A stretch of DNA of 64,000 nucleotides from Chlorophyllum brunneum (taxonomy: Eukaryota; Basidiomycota; Agaricomycetes; Agaricales; Agaricaceae), in assembly GCA_963576785.1 (NCBI GenBank), contig OY756149.1:1240001-1304000 (forward strand). Reading direction: 5' to 3'. Of the stretch, positions 22,412 to 35,000 are shown one piece after another. Position numbers and translations under genes: made by a program. The number at the start of each line of letters is the position of its first letter. Within the stretch, counting starts at the first letter, position 1. The notes beneath the pieces are model-generated. The model was given only the letters and a program-made list of their open reading frames with translations. It was not told the origin of the DNA and did not search any database.

Positions 22412-25166
22412 ATGCCTGCGTTACGTTCAAATCTCTCTCCTAGAGAGCCCACGCCCAACGGCAAAGGGGAAATGTTCGGGAACACAACACGTGTTCCACA
22501 CCCTTCCATCTTTGTGGCCTCTCCGGCTCTACCACCCCCCGGCATCCTGTTCCCTAGGATGCCAACTGTGACTAGGCCGTTCATACCTACGGACCAGGCC
22601 TACAGCGACACTATTCCCCTGTCGGTCCAAAGCAGCAGGCCGACTACTCCTACTTTGGTCACCTCAAACCCCCTCCAGGGTGAAGGTGAATGTACCATCC
22701 ACCGTGTCTCCAAATGGATGAGAACCAGCGGTGACCATTACTACTCGGGAGAGAACTGGGCTAAGCAAGTTGAAGAAGAGCTCACGCCCAAAAAGAAAGT
22801 CCAAGTCGAAGAAGACAAAGACGACACCCAGGACCAAAATGAAGGTCCTGAAGAATTTTACGAGGATACTATAAAAGAAGTCGGTAAGATTTCAGAATGG
22901 GTGAAAGCCTGCAGCACCTACAACATGAGCGGCGACGAAGGGCTGGCATTCGGGCTAGCTTTCACGGAATTTACGGAGACCTTGAGTAAGGCGGGATGGC
23001 TTAAGGTAGCGGTCGATGAGAAGAAAGGCGATCTCCAAGGATGGTTGGAGAAGAACTTTGGTAAGTGCACCACCGTTCACACTGAGAAAACCCCACAGCT
23101 CGACATTACATGCCTCTCCTGCATGGCCTCCAAAGTGTTGAGGAAACGACCATAACGAGTTGTTTGCTGGGGGCAGCAGTAAACGCAGTGGGAGAGAACG
23201 TAGGGTCTACTCACCGAGATAATAAGCTTCTATCTGATACCTGTAATAAGGTAGTTCGGATAGACAGATATTATTGATGAAGCGGTTAACGTCAGTTAAG
23301 TAGAGGTCGAAGTCAATTAAATCAATTGAGGTGTTGTACTCAAAGAGATAGGCAATGATGAAGAAGTTGTTCGATTGAACAAGATGCAGAACTTAGGTCT
23401 GCTACATGGGGTTTATATACATATTGTAACATAGACGAGTCATACTACATAAAATACTAGCATTGCATGGATTGTTCCTTGTGACTCCCTTTAACTGCGG
23501 CATAGTGCCTGCGGAGTACTGCGGAACGTAGTATCTAGTCATTGGTACTATGTAGAATAATCTATCAAGTACTTATGACTCTCATCGTATGCAGAGCAAC
23601 TCATAGGAAGTTACTACGGAATGAAGTTACTAGAAAGTAACGGATCAGTCTATTATTATCATAATGACTTCATAGTCTATTTCTAGAATATGTCCGAAAC
23701 TTCAACACAAAGGCCCCATGCGCAATCCTGAAGACATCCACATGGAGGTCATCAAACACATTGTCACTCCGGGCATCACCGGTGGTAATGACATCGCTCC
23801 TTCGGGTATCTCCGAGGAGGACGTTCAAATGATCTCCGAGGGGGAGTTCAAAGCCGTGACTCACAGGAAGAAGAAACGCGCCAGGAAGCCGAGAACTCCG
23901 GCCACAATTCCAGGGCCCACCAAGGCTGTCCCCACCGCTGCGCCTGCAAAGGCAGTCAAAACTCCGGTTCCCACGCCCAACAACAAGGAAACCAAAACTA
24001 TCCCGAAGGAAGGAGCGAAAGTCTCCTATGCTTCCATGGCTTCTAAGAAGACTCCTCCCCATGCTCCCGCTCCCTCCAACGATCGAGATCCTCTCAAGCT
24101 CCTGGAGTTTGCCAGTAAATTCCCAGAACTCTCTAACGAGAAGGTTGTGGCAATGTACGATGCCACTTACTCGCCCTCCGCCCCCCCTGTGAATAAAAAG
24201 CCGGCAAAGAAAGCTGGTAATGTTTGCTCTACCCTCAATGGTCCCTCGCGTAAGCAGGTGATCATTCCCCTACTCACCGGTCCCAACGTCACCAACTTCG
24301 GGGCCATCATCGACTCTCTCAATGCGTGCCTAATCACGGAGAAGTCCAAGACAAGGGTTATCACTGCCTCACAGGGTAAGCTGGGCCTTATGGTCCATAC
24401 CTCGGAGGTCTTAACCCCCACGGAGCTCGACATAGTCAAAATATGGCTCAAGGAGAAGTTCGGAGGGATCACTATGGGTGATGCTACCCTCCCCAAGTCC
24501 AAGTCGTTCGTGAAAGTCACGGACGTAAGTTACATCACCCCCTGAGGATAGATCCTCACCAAGGCCGATGTGGTCTCCAGCATCTGGAGTTCGATCCACT
24601 CCGACGCCATCCAATTTGCATCGCAACCACAAGTACAATGCAACTCAAAACATTCGGACACCTGTACAGTGTGGTTCAAAATCTGGGACTCGAAGGCGGG
24701 TACTAACCTAGCAAAAATTGAGGACAAGTTCCTCAACATCTACGGAGGGCTTTTCCGCATCAGGAGGGCCACGGCCAACCCGGGAGTCCCGTTCTGCTCC
24801 AAGTGTTGCAGATGGGGCCACCCCCTTGTCCGATGCTGAGCAAGGCTTTTCACATGTGCGCACTGCAAAGGGCCACACGCCACTGCCAACCACCGATCGT
24901 TCGCCCACTGTTGCAAGGGCAATGATAAGGCCACTCCACCTATTGCGGCTACCCCCCCCGGAGAACCATGCCCCCACAAGGCGACATGCTCCAACTGTGG
25001 CAAAGACCACCTCGCTACTGACCGAAAATGTCAGTTTTGGAAGAAGCGATTCGACCATGACTGGCATGCAAACAAGGCGCTCGAACTACGAGCAAACAAA
25101 GGAGCTCCGTCACCCACCTCCTCACCATCCTGGGCTAGCCAAAGCCAGACTACCCCCCCTCAATGA
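22412..25166 (+). pseudogene. LINE ORF1, nucleic-acid-binding Gag-like protein
   Basis: The likely start is the ATG at 22412. The first part (to about 23135) is Pro-rich then acidic/basic. The solo LTR interrupts it. From 23713 a Lys/Pro/Thr-rich basic segment leads to a globular part (QVIIPLLTG to KSFVKVTDV). At the end come three zinc knuckles: CSKCCRWGHPLVRC, then a CAHC...H...H segment, then CSNCGKDHLATDRKC (24795-25040). Stops at 24543 and 24837 are TGA at expected Arg codons. The final TGA at 25164-25166 overlaps the ORF2 ATG as ATGA. ORF1 proteins coat LINE RNA. Confidence 0.85.
23136..23707 (-). repeat. Solo LTR of copia-A, 572 bp
   Basis: It has the same length and termini (TGTTGA/TCAACA) as the other copia-A LTRs, with no internal region. 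Target duplication CAAAG is at 23131-23135 and 23708-23712. It keeps about 18-20 CpGs against about three in the LTR at 4485-5056, so it derives from a less-decayed copia-A. Its promoter and terminator interrupt LINE ORF1. Confidence 0.95.
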
Positions 25167-28100
25167 ATAACGTCCCCAACGAACAAGACAGGCCTCCTCG
25201 CTCACTTCTGAACGAGTTGAAGGTTTGCTCTCACAACGTAGGAAGATCGTATGGAGTGATGGAGACAGTCCTCATGCATAGAGGTAACGTCGACCTCCTC
25301 CTCATACAAGAACCCCCTTGGAGATTTCTCCGAGATATCCCCTCCCCTGTCTCAAACGATGGATCTCCCCTCATAGGAGGCCCAGTCCACCCGGACTGGA
25401 CGCTCCTTTCATATCCAATCATCGCCAAAGAAGTCCTTCAAGTGGAACACCGACGATACCCTCAACGTACAGTCAACATGGAACACCGTACCACTCCGCA
25501 AGTCCTCGCCTTTGCCCATAAGAGGCTGAAACGACTCCGACCTTCCATCCGAAGAGACGTAATCGACCATCGAGACCTCCTGTGTATATCTCTATATGCG
25601 GGAGGAGAAGAATTACTGCTGCTGAACGTCTATAACGACAGCCATAACACTGCGCTCCACTTCCTTGAGGAGCGACTCTTCGACCTCCCACCCTTTTTTC
25701 TTATGGGAGGAGACATCAACATCAGATCGGAGTTCTGGGACCCTTCAACGGATCAACATCCGGCGAGTGCGGACCGACTCCTAATGGTCACCGAAGCCCT
25801 CAATCTGGTGAGGACAACTCCATCTGAGGCCAAGCCGACTTGATATGCCTCAGACCCCAACTTACCAGACACGGTTATCGACCTAATCTTTGTTTTGGGA
25901 ACGCTTCCACACATTTCCTCCCACGCTATCCAGGACAGCGATCAGTACAACTCAGACTATGCCCCCCTGCTAATCAGGTTACCTATTCCGCAGATGGATG
26001 TCGTCGTCAAAAGATTGACCATCCCCAAAGACGCGGAAGAAGAAACCAGGTTCCTGATGGATATTGTAGAAGGAATCGAGAACAAGAACTGGCCGATGAA
26101 CAATGCGGACGAGCTGGAGAGAGCTGTTGCCAAATTGGGAGTTCTATTTGATGGATCCTGGACCCGGAATGCGAAGACGACCAAGATCACCACTAGATCC
26201 AAGACCTGGTGGAATGAGGAGTGCTTGACCGCACTCGCTATGCACCGCGTGGACCGCAAGAACAAGCATAAGTGGAATGCTTTTCGTAAGACCACGAGGA
26301 AGACGAAAAGAGCATATTTCGACAAGAAGATACAAGAAATCTCTGTCGACCAGAAACGCCCGTGGGATCTTATGCCATGGGTCAAAGATCGCGCACTCCC
26401 TGCCACGGAAGCCATACGTCATAACGGCCGACCTTGTCTCACACTAGACAACCTCTGGACAGCGCTTGACTCCCATTACAATGCTGCCTGCGATAGACCA
26501 ACGAATGTGGTGGTCCTGGATGAGCTACCTTCCCCGATTGGAATGGAGAATAGGACTTGGGTAGATTTCTCTCTCATTGAGATGATGGAGTTGCTCAAGG
26601 ATACCTCAAATTCTTCCTCCCCTGGTCCTGACCACGTTTCTTGGTCCCACCTCAAACAGATTGTTGCTGATGAGACTTGCGCCAGTCTTCTCCTCAAAGT
26701 CAGTAGTGTGTGTCTGAACTTTGGGCATTGGCCTACCCACTTCAAAAAGTCTACGTCAGTGATCATACCAAAACCCAACAAGCCCGACTACTCCACTCCA
26801 AAGGCATTCCGACCGATCATCCTCCTCAACATGTTTGGCAAGCTAATAGAGAAAATGCTTGCTAAACGACTCCAATTCGAGGCTGTTAAATTCAAAGTCC
26901 TCCATCCACATCAATTGGGAGTGATCCGCCAATGCTCTACTAAGGATGCGGGTTTGTTCCTAACACACATTATCCGGGGAGCTTGGACGAAGAAGAAGAA
27001 GACGTCGGTGCTTGCATTCGACGTGGCCCAATTTTTCCCCTCCCTTAACCACGATCTCCTCATCAAAATGCTACGATGACAAGGATTTCCCCCCCAAGTC
27101 ACCACATTCTTCAACAACTACCTCAAAGAACACTGCACCACCTACCGGTGGAACAATGAAACTTCCCCAGAATACAACGCAGCGGTAGGAGTAGGTCAGG
27201 GCTCAGCCCTTAGCCCTATTCTCTCTGCTCTATTCCTTGCCCCCCTCTTACACGTCTTCGACATCCGTATGGAGGAACACCGCAACAAGTGGGACTTCGA
27301 TGTTCTGTCATTCGTTGATGACGGCACACTGATCGCGCAATCCCCGTCTCTGGAAAAGAACGTGGAGATACTACAACATATGTACCGTGAAATGGAGCAG
27401 CTCATGAACGATTTCGGCCTGGAAATTGAACATGGCAAGTCAGAGATCTTTTACTTCACACGTGCTAGACAGGACTCGAATCCCTCAATTGACTTGGGAT
27501 CCCCGCTGTTTACTGGTCGCAACTCACTTAAACCAAAGACCCATTGGTAGTACCTCGGCTTTTACTTCGACCGGACATTAACCTTCAAAGAACACGTTTG
27601 ATTCTACTCTGCCAAGGCGATATCCACGATCAAGGCAATGAAGATGCTGGGGAACTCCGTCAGAGGTCTGTCCCCCGGCAACAAGAGGTTACTCTACCGT
27701 TTGTGTGTCGTACCAGTCGCGACATATGGATACCGACTATGGTTTCATGATTGATCCCGCACCAAGGGGACTTGTGAAATCCTAAACAAAATGCAACGAA
27801 GGGCGGTGCTCTGGATCACCGGGGCTTTCCGGACTTCTCCCACTGGCGGCATAGAGTCCCTCACGGGGCTCATGCCCATCAAACTTCATCTCCGAAAGTT
27901 GGCCGAATGACAATTGTCGAGGCTTCATACGTTGGACGATGAACATGCATTGGCAAGATTGACGAAGGAATTCCACTCTTCCCCCCACTGACTTCACATC
28001 AAGAACTTCACGGAGGTTCAGAAGAAGAAGACATTAGGAGCTGTGATGGACTTTTCGCGCCCTACCCCCGAGACTCGGTATATAGAACATTTCAATTCTG

Positions 28101-29009
28101 TTTCTAAATCTCTCTGGCCCAGACGTAGGTTACTTGACCGTTTCTCTACTAATGTATCTTTTATAGGATTCAACCGGGACAACCCTCACCTCTCAAAGAC
28201 GCTTTGGGACAATATAATGACGAATGCAACAACGGACGCAAAATCCATCACGATTGGTACAGACGGCTCGGTCCACCCCAATCCCAATCCACTTGCCAGC
28301 TAGTTTACAGCGGCAGCCACCATTCGACATCTTAATGGCGGGAGCTCTATCATGAAGAGGCTCGGAGGAACCACGTCGACAGACACAGAACTGGTAGCGC
28401 AGTACTTAGGTATCACCAAGGTACTCGCCACTGCCAAATACGACCAGGTTGAGCACATCCACGTGTTCACCGACTCCATCACAGCCTTCCGGCTCCTACT
28501 AGACTGTTCACTGCACTCCTGCCAGTGACAGTCCATCATCACATCAAAGGCGCTCCTGGCTTGGTTCAACAAGTCGGACCGACACCACCTTTCTTTCTAC
28601 CACACGCCGTCGAAATGCAAGTACGGGATACAAAGAGCCACTCATGACTGGATCCAAACGGTCGCCTGGCCTAACCAGGGTTGAAACCACCAAGTACCAA
28701 ACTCGATCCACTACCTATGCAAGAAGTCCACCGAACACGCCATTCACACATGGCAGGCCATGTTCAGGTTCAAAACTTACAGCGGTAGCTCCTTCCTCCA
28801 CCTCCTGGTGCGAGCGAATGGGGCCTCTGCCTTACTGTCGCACATCAAGTCCGGACCATGGATACAAGAATGCAGATACCAGCCCCAGCTCTTCACAAGA
28901 GCCTGTCGCACCATACTATGCCATGCCCCGATTGGAGAATATCGACTATGATTCTTTCCTAATGAGGACCTTTCGTGCCACCACTGCAACAGTCAAATAG
29001 TGCAAACGT
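25163..29009 (+). pseudogene. LINE ORF2: AP endonuclease, reverse transcriptase, RNase H
   Basis: The endonuclease (25163-about 26000) shows CSHNVGRS, LLIQEPPW and the catalytic GDINIRSEFWDP. RT (about 26380-27550) shows SSPGPDHVSW, VIIPKPNKPDYS, FRPIILLNMFGKLIEK, AFDVAQFFPSLNHD, GQGSALSPILSALFLAP and the catalytic FVDDGTL. RNase H (about 28240-28660) shows IGTDGSVHPNPNP and a VFTDS segment. A C-terminal zinc-knuckle-like segment lies near 28960-29040. ORF2 nicks the target and copies the RNA in place. Stops at 25841, 27077, 27548, 27599 and later ones, mostly TGA for Arg, inactivate it. Confidence 0.92.
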
Positions 29010-29649
29010 GGTCACACATCCTGTATCGTTGTAACAACTTCGATCACCACTTCAGCGTCGACACGATCAAGACCTTTGTCAACTTCTTGCATTGCAACCC
29101 CTCCGCGTTCAGCTTCCCCCCGGAACCTGACCGCCCTCGTATCCATGCCAGTTCTATCCCACCATTACATCGTCATCAAGTCCAAAGGAGGTTTGGGTCT
29201 GCACCTGTGTAGGATCCTTTTCTTTTACCTTTTTTCTTTTGCTCTGCCGGTTATGGATTTCCTATTCATTTCTCTATCTTCCCCTTCCTCGCTCGTCTAC
29301 TATTTTATATAGTTTTCATTCAACTTCCATCTCTCCTGTGGTGCCTGGGTAAATACCCGCCCACATGCTATGTACCGTTTGATGTTTCCCCTTGTGATTG
29401 TGAGTTGGTAGTTTCTCCTCTATCAGTTTCTCTCTCTCACTCTCTCTCTTTCCGAATTCCCTCTCTTCTCTCTTTTCGCTAAACATCATAGGTACCAAAC
29501 ATCTCTCTAGTGTACGCGCTAGATGTCGTCGAGTCTCGTGGGGTTAGTTTACCTGTAGTTTACTTTCCCTTCTCCGAACATTCTGTACGTTCTGCCTTTG
29601 TATGTATGTACACGCGGACTGCGTTCGAGCACCGCTATATAAATTGTTG

Positions 29650-29680
<31 letters not shown>
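29010..29680 (+). other. LINE 3' UTR and poly(A) tail
   Basis: No coding potential. It contains CT-rich microsatellite-like runs (29426-29455) and ends with AATTGTTGATT and 28 A's. The LINE at 57600-59182 ends the same way. Confidence 0.8.
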
Positions 29681-29681
<1 letters not shown>

Positions 29682-29694
29682 AAAGCATTCCGGT

Positions 29695-30062
29695 TAGACT
29701 TTATTTGCTGTCCTTGATTTTGTTCTTTTCCAATTTTGTTGGAGCGCCGGTTAACAGCAAAAGGCAACATTCGCTTCCTCAAGCGGCTCGAGCGATATAC
29801 CCTTCAGTGTAAGCATCAGTGCACAGATACTGACTCGGATACGCCCCGCGGCGGAGTGTGGGTTTTGTTCAAGCATTAACTTCCTCTTGGAACTGTCCAT
29901 GCAGATGGCATCCCGAGTTCCAGCTCAATCATAGTCGGCTCCCGGATCGTCACTTGGGCGCAGAATATGTGTTCGTAGTCGTTCTTTCTCCTTCAAATGG
30001 GTAGCAAGCCGGGAACGTTGGGGTATCTGGAACAAAAGACTACTGACTCGTATTGTACCAAG
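29695..30062. other. Host intergenic sequence
   Basis: Unique-looking, CpG-containing DNA between the LINE target duplication and the stop of the minus-strand F-box-type gene. No open frame of note is seen. Confidence 0.5.
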
Positions 30063-31672
30063 TCAAACAATATCAACAATTAATAATGTATGTGACAGGT
30101 TCCGAGTGAATATCATGCGCCCCGTATCCTCATCAAACGCGACAAATGCGAAAGTCAGATCCTCGACGTGGTTAAAGGTAGGTGAACGCTTTTGAACGGT
30201 TGGTGAGGTCGGATCCCATTCATGGCTGGCAATTCGAATAGCTTTGTCTGCCAACCGAAAGGATAGTGATGCAGAAATGCCAAGTGTGAAGTCTTTCCAT
30301 CCCTCTTCGGTGCTGTGAGCACCTAAAATGACAGTCATTGGGGGAAGTCTCTTGTCATGTGGTATCACGATCGCGCTGCGCCTTCCCTTAGGTTTGCGGT
30401 CTACCATGGCGATTCGTGACGCTCCGGGTGTCCAGCGGGTCTCCGAGCGTCGCTCATACGACTTCAACGGAGCACTGTGTAGCAGCTTGATGGATGTTGG
30501 CGACTCCACCTCAAAGACATCAAGTGAATGTGGTCCCAAAGAATCAAGAGCGAAAATGTTTTGGTGAATGAATTCTAGGACCTGTCTCTGGGCTTAGTAC
30601 AAGAATAAACAAGACATCGTAGGACCAACCGAGAAGCGAGGTAATTTGAATGAATGGATACTCGAGTCAATCAGAGAATACTCAAGTCGGCCCAGGGCCT
30701 GGTGATAGTCGTAAACCTCAATCTCTTTGTGATTCGGATCGGGACCCTTCCAGACTTGAACAAAGTAGCGATCGTTGAGTCCCCTTGCTGCAGAGATTTT
30801 ATCCGGCTTGAAACATCGGAAAATGGCAACCTTCGAGGCAACTAGGGCAGCATGCGCACTATGACCAACCAGATCCACTTGGTATATGTATGTCCGTGAC
30901 TTTTCTGGGAGGGGAGCTGAGCTAATCTGGCGGCGACATGGACAAGATTTACGCACCTTCTTCCCAAACAAAACCTGCAATGCGAAACGAGAGCCGCCGG
31001 GCTCGTCGGTCTATCCAAATGCTGTAGCTGATTATCATTTCTTCCCCAGCCATGTCTGGATCAAATTCGCTGGGATCGAACAGTAGACGCGGTGTGGGAT
31101 TGGTGCTGTCCAAATCGAGGACATGTACGAACGCAAAGGGATGGGCGATCAGTAGCCATCTGCCACCTGGAAGAAGCTGTCGCCAATCCGGCGTCAGGTC
31201 CGCCGGACAAGATTCAATGTTGCGCGTACGAAAGCGCGGTTGTATAGAATTGGCCAACATGTCTTGGATTCGATTTCGTCGTAAGACCCATTTTTCCAGT
31301 TCCTCGACAGAGTATTTGTCGGGTCCTGCTTCGGGTGGTGATACGCCGTGTATTTCGCACAACTCAGTAACACGGTCTTGCCAGAATTGACGGGTTTTTG
31401 TGACAGAGTAAAGCGTTTTGCAAGTCTTTCCAAGTCTGAGTCTCCATAAATACATCGATACAACAAAAACCTACCAGCCTGACCGCGAGCAAGTTTGAGT
31501 AGCCCAGACGCACGAGGATTTGGGATAGAATCTCAACAGGTAGAGAGGAGAGTCCGTGCTGCTGCCCGCTAGGCCCTACAGGAGGGAATATGCGAGGGAA
31601 ATGGAGTCGACGCGAAATAAGCTTGAGATAGAAATTCCAGACCCAAGACAAGAGGCTAGATGACCAAGCCAT
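30063..31672 (-). CDS. F-box-type protein, four exons
   Basis: Model: complement of 30063..30587, 30630..30916, 30975..31425 and 31475..31672, giving 486 residues with no stop. The three introns (42, 58 and 49 nt) have GT-AG ends and phases that fit. The start is the ATG at 31672; further upstream frame is open only from a GTG. Residues 41-80 read as an F-box: LSSLPVEILSQILVRLGYSN, LLAVRL, then TCKTLYSVTK. F-box proteins hand substrates to SCF ubiquitin ligases through Skp1. The rest resembles the large, variable Agaricomycete F-box family in layout and has no motif I can name. CGA codons are intact, unlike the surrounding transposons. It is divergent with the protease gene at 32080. Confidence 0.8.
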
Positions 31673-32079
31673 AGCGTTAGCGGTAGCAAACCAGGACTTG
31701 AACCCGATCACGTGTCAAATACACGCGACTTGCTAGTGGACCGCTGCGTCTGCTGTCTGAATCCTGAACTAAACGCAAACACCGTAAGCAACTATGCTTT
31801 GTGGGTATTTTCATCGATGCCGCAGCGCTCAGTACTCACTTGGGGTTCAGCTTTTTGGTTACCACCTAACTTACTGATCATCGCAGGCTTATCGATTGCG
31901 CGTCCTCGTGTTGAGTGCTATGGTCGACCACATGCTCATACCAAGTTGCTGGGTTTTAAAATGTCACAATCCCCACTGCTGTTGCTATTAAGATCCACTG
32001 CTTCAGCACTTCAGGCCTCACACAGCTTTGCAACCGGCCCAAGTGATTGCCCTCATATCATCGAATTACAGCGGTTATA
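31673..32079. promoter_or_regulatory. Divergent intergenic region between F-box and protease genes
   Basis: 407 bp shared upstream region. At 31694-31704 the minus strand carries GGTTCAAGTCC, a match to the Pol III B-box, within a stem-rich segment (31680-31760) that does not fold into a full tRNA by eye. No TATA box is evident. Confidence 0.4.
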
Positions 32080-35000
32080 ATGGCCGACCAGAGAATTTCG
32101 CGTCAATCCCGCCGCAAAAGTAAGATATAGATTGTTTACGCTAGAAGCCTGAAATTCCCACTTTACGTAGATCCATCCATCACGAAATCGGCCAAAAGCC
32201 AGGCCACAGATATCCGTAGGTCCCCCAAGGTGTAAATTTCGATAGTGAACCGCCTGTTAACATATTCTCGATTTAGCCCAGCACACCGAAGGCCTGCCAT
32301 TGCCAACTCGAACTACCCGAACGAAGCAACGCAATGCGGAAGGTATGGTTCCACTTGCAAATTCTGAACATTGGTGCTTATCCCAGAGAGGTAAGTCTCA
32401 TCCGACAGATATCCGCAGACCAATCGTGAAGAGGACCTGATCCAAGCTTATCGGCGCGATAAACCATCAGGCCCCACTTCATCAACATCGTGGCTACGTC
32501 CATATGTCGAGATCATTGTCGAGAGGTTTGGGCGTCCAGGAGAGAAGGAAAGCCTCACCGAAACCATCGAAAATTTGGCTGGGCACAGCGATATTGGCGT
32601 GCGCTTGTTAAGATATGCCTGCGGTTCAGTAATGCGCGATTTTTCCGTGCGTTTATTTTTATTGTCCAGTGACGGCCAATCTTTGACTGATTGATTGCCT
32701 CTGAGTCAGTTGAAATCGTTTTCGAGAGTTGGTCAAAAAGACGTGCTCTCTATGGGCGTCCAGCTGCCTCAGCAAAACATATCATCTCGGTCCTTGGCAC
32801 AGGCTATCGATCGATCCGGGATTCCCGACCGGTTCAGCTACGGGCATATCTCTGCAATCAAGTCTTTATACCAGCATATATTTTTCGAAACATTTGGCGA
32901 AGAAGCTTTTCAGTCAAATGTGAGCCCATTTTACCTCATGTTGACCTTGACGATTGACTCCAGAACCACAGACAGAGGGCCTTGTACGAACGCGAATCCA
33001 TAACCTCATTGTCCGGTTAATTAATCGCTTCAAAAATCGGAAGGCGTTTCTTTTTGGAGAGGAGGTTTCCATTGCCATTCTTGGGAGCGAGAATCCGCCA
33101 ATCGAGATTCTGCATACAAAGGCCGACGGTAGTGTGCATAGCACATTCCTGACTGGCGTACTGGACATTGTTTGTTGTTCATCACACGCCAGCCTTGATG
33201 TAATCTCAAGTGTGCCAAAGCTGGCAGCAGATGTATTTCGAGAGTGGCGAGCACGCAGTAAATCATGCTTTCACTGCTCTTGGTCATAGCTGATGTGTCA
33301 TTTCAGACCCAAAGAATTCGTTCGCCAGGTGGCAAGTCCATGACTTCGTGGGCCACTTGGAGTCTGGGTATGGGATTTTTGATGATGTGCTTGCCGAAAT
33401 GGAACATGAACCTTCTCAGTGGGAGTCATTTGTCATCGAGGCCAAGTGCATGCAAGAGCGATTTACTTTCGAAGCGGGTAACACATTTCTGAACATCTCA
33501 GGCGACTTTCTCTGACATTTATTTTTGACAGATAGCCCTAGGCACCCTGCCAAGATCACTTTGCCAAATTTGGGGCTTGGAGATCAAGGTGGGTGCTATC
33601 ACACAATTACAGATAAACAAAATCCCTCACTACACTCCTTTCCGGACAGACCTCCTGTCTTCTGCCGTCACTGACAGTCCTCACCAGCCCGCCCAGGAGG
33701 ACAGCTCGACCACCGGCTGTGATATTGTGTCCTCTATCTTGGGTGGGTCTTTATTTCCACTCCGTCTCCTACACTACTTGAAAGCTTCGATAGATTTGGT
33801 CATCATTGATCCAGATCAATGGCTGCACGCATACGAGGGACTCCATACTCTTCTCCCTTCCTACCGGTTAGATGGCCTCCTTCTCGATCGCTACCTTTTG
33901 GCTTGGACCTCACTTGAGAAGGGTCCCCGTCATGCCAGGTACATGCCGCTCAACTTCCTCGCTTCCCGTCGACCAGACCTGGCAGAGATAGCCAATTTCC
34001 GAGCGATATCAGGTCTCCCTCCCTCAGGCTGTTGTTCTCCAGAACCAGTTATCGGCGTCCTATTCCAGGACCACCATTACTTTGTCGTCGTAGTCCTACC
34101 CGACGTCAACGAAATCCACATCCTTGGACAACGCCTGACTGGGGCTCTTCATCACTACTGTGATCCGTGCGGTTGGGAACAGTGGGAAGAATACCTGCAT
34201 AATGTCAGTGTTTATCATGGCTGGGACATGCGAGACTACACGGTCCATCATACCGACTGGCCCCAGAATGGCTTGGACGACTGTGGTCTAATTGCTTGTC
34301 AGGTGGTGGAGCACATCTTGGATCATGGCTTTCATCGCAACCACCGGGGTTACTGGGATCCACCACATTTCCGCTGTCCCCACAGCGCCCGTCTGGATAT
34401 CTTGGAGAAGTTTCATTCATCTGCATTGGAAAATGTGGCTCGGTTTGCCGATCTCTGCCATGATTGTCTTTCCATCTCAGAGAATCCTTACTTCGGCTTC
34501 AGGTTGGACGGGATACAGCAACGGATGCAGGCGTTCTGGCGGAACCGCCGTAGTCGCAGTTCCAGGTCTGGATTCTCATATATCCTGAAAAAGCTGATCC
34601 ACGCCATGATGACGTGCCAATTGTGCCCCTCCGAGCTTGAACAAGGTGCCGATGAAGAGGACGTAGTCACCGTGGAAGTGTCACTCACAGGTCATCAGTC
34701 CCTTGTCTCTGATCCTGCTAGTGACCGCAAGAACAAACCTGCGAATGTGGAGGCTCCTCAGTTGCGGGAGGCCCAGGTTCGGAGCCACGTCTCTCAAAGC
34801 AACCTAGTAGACGGCTTAAGCAAGTTAACTCTCGAATCCGACAACCCCTCAACTGGGAATCAGGAAGAGGATCAAGATGAGGATCGGGCCAAAGGTGATG
34901 CCAGTGAGCAGAATTGCGCGAACCAGGAAGAAGGCGACCGGGAATATGAGGAGGCGGACGAAGTTAAGGGTGACGAAGGCGATGCGGAGGACGGCAACCA

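Larger units (their letters stand above)
22330..29680 (+). mobile_element. Full-length Tad-like LINE with intact poly(A) tail
   Basis: Flanked by a perfect 14-bp target duplication GAAAGCATTCCGGT (22316-22329 and 29681-29694). It ends in 28 uninterrupted A's (29653-29680). The order is ORF1 with zinc knuckles, ORF2 with AP endonuclease, reverse transcriptase and RNase H, then a 3' UTR with CT-rich stretches. A solo copia-A LTR (23136-23707) sits in ORF1. The unbroken tail and perfect duplication suggest a young insertion, but several TGA stops make it inactive. Confidence 0.95.

Noticed and set aside
6872..23712. CAAAG target duplications of both gypsy-2 and the solo LTR as a shared target motif
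   Set aside because: Two different families and only two cases; coincidence is the simplest explanation.
29426..29455. CT-rich run as a regulatory element
   Set aside because: It lies in the LINE 3' UTR, recurs in the other LINE copy and looks like simple sequence.
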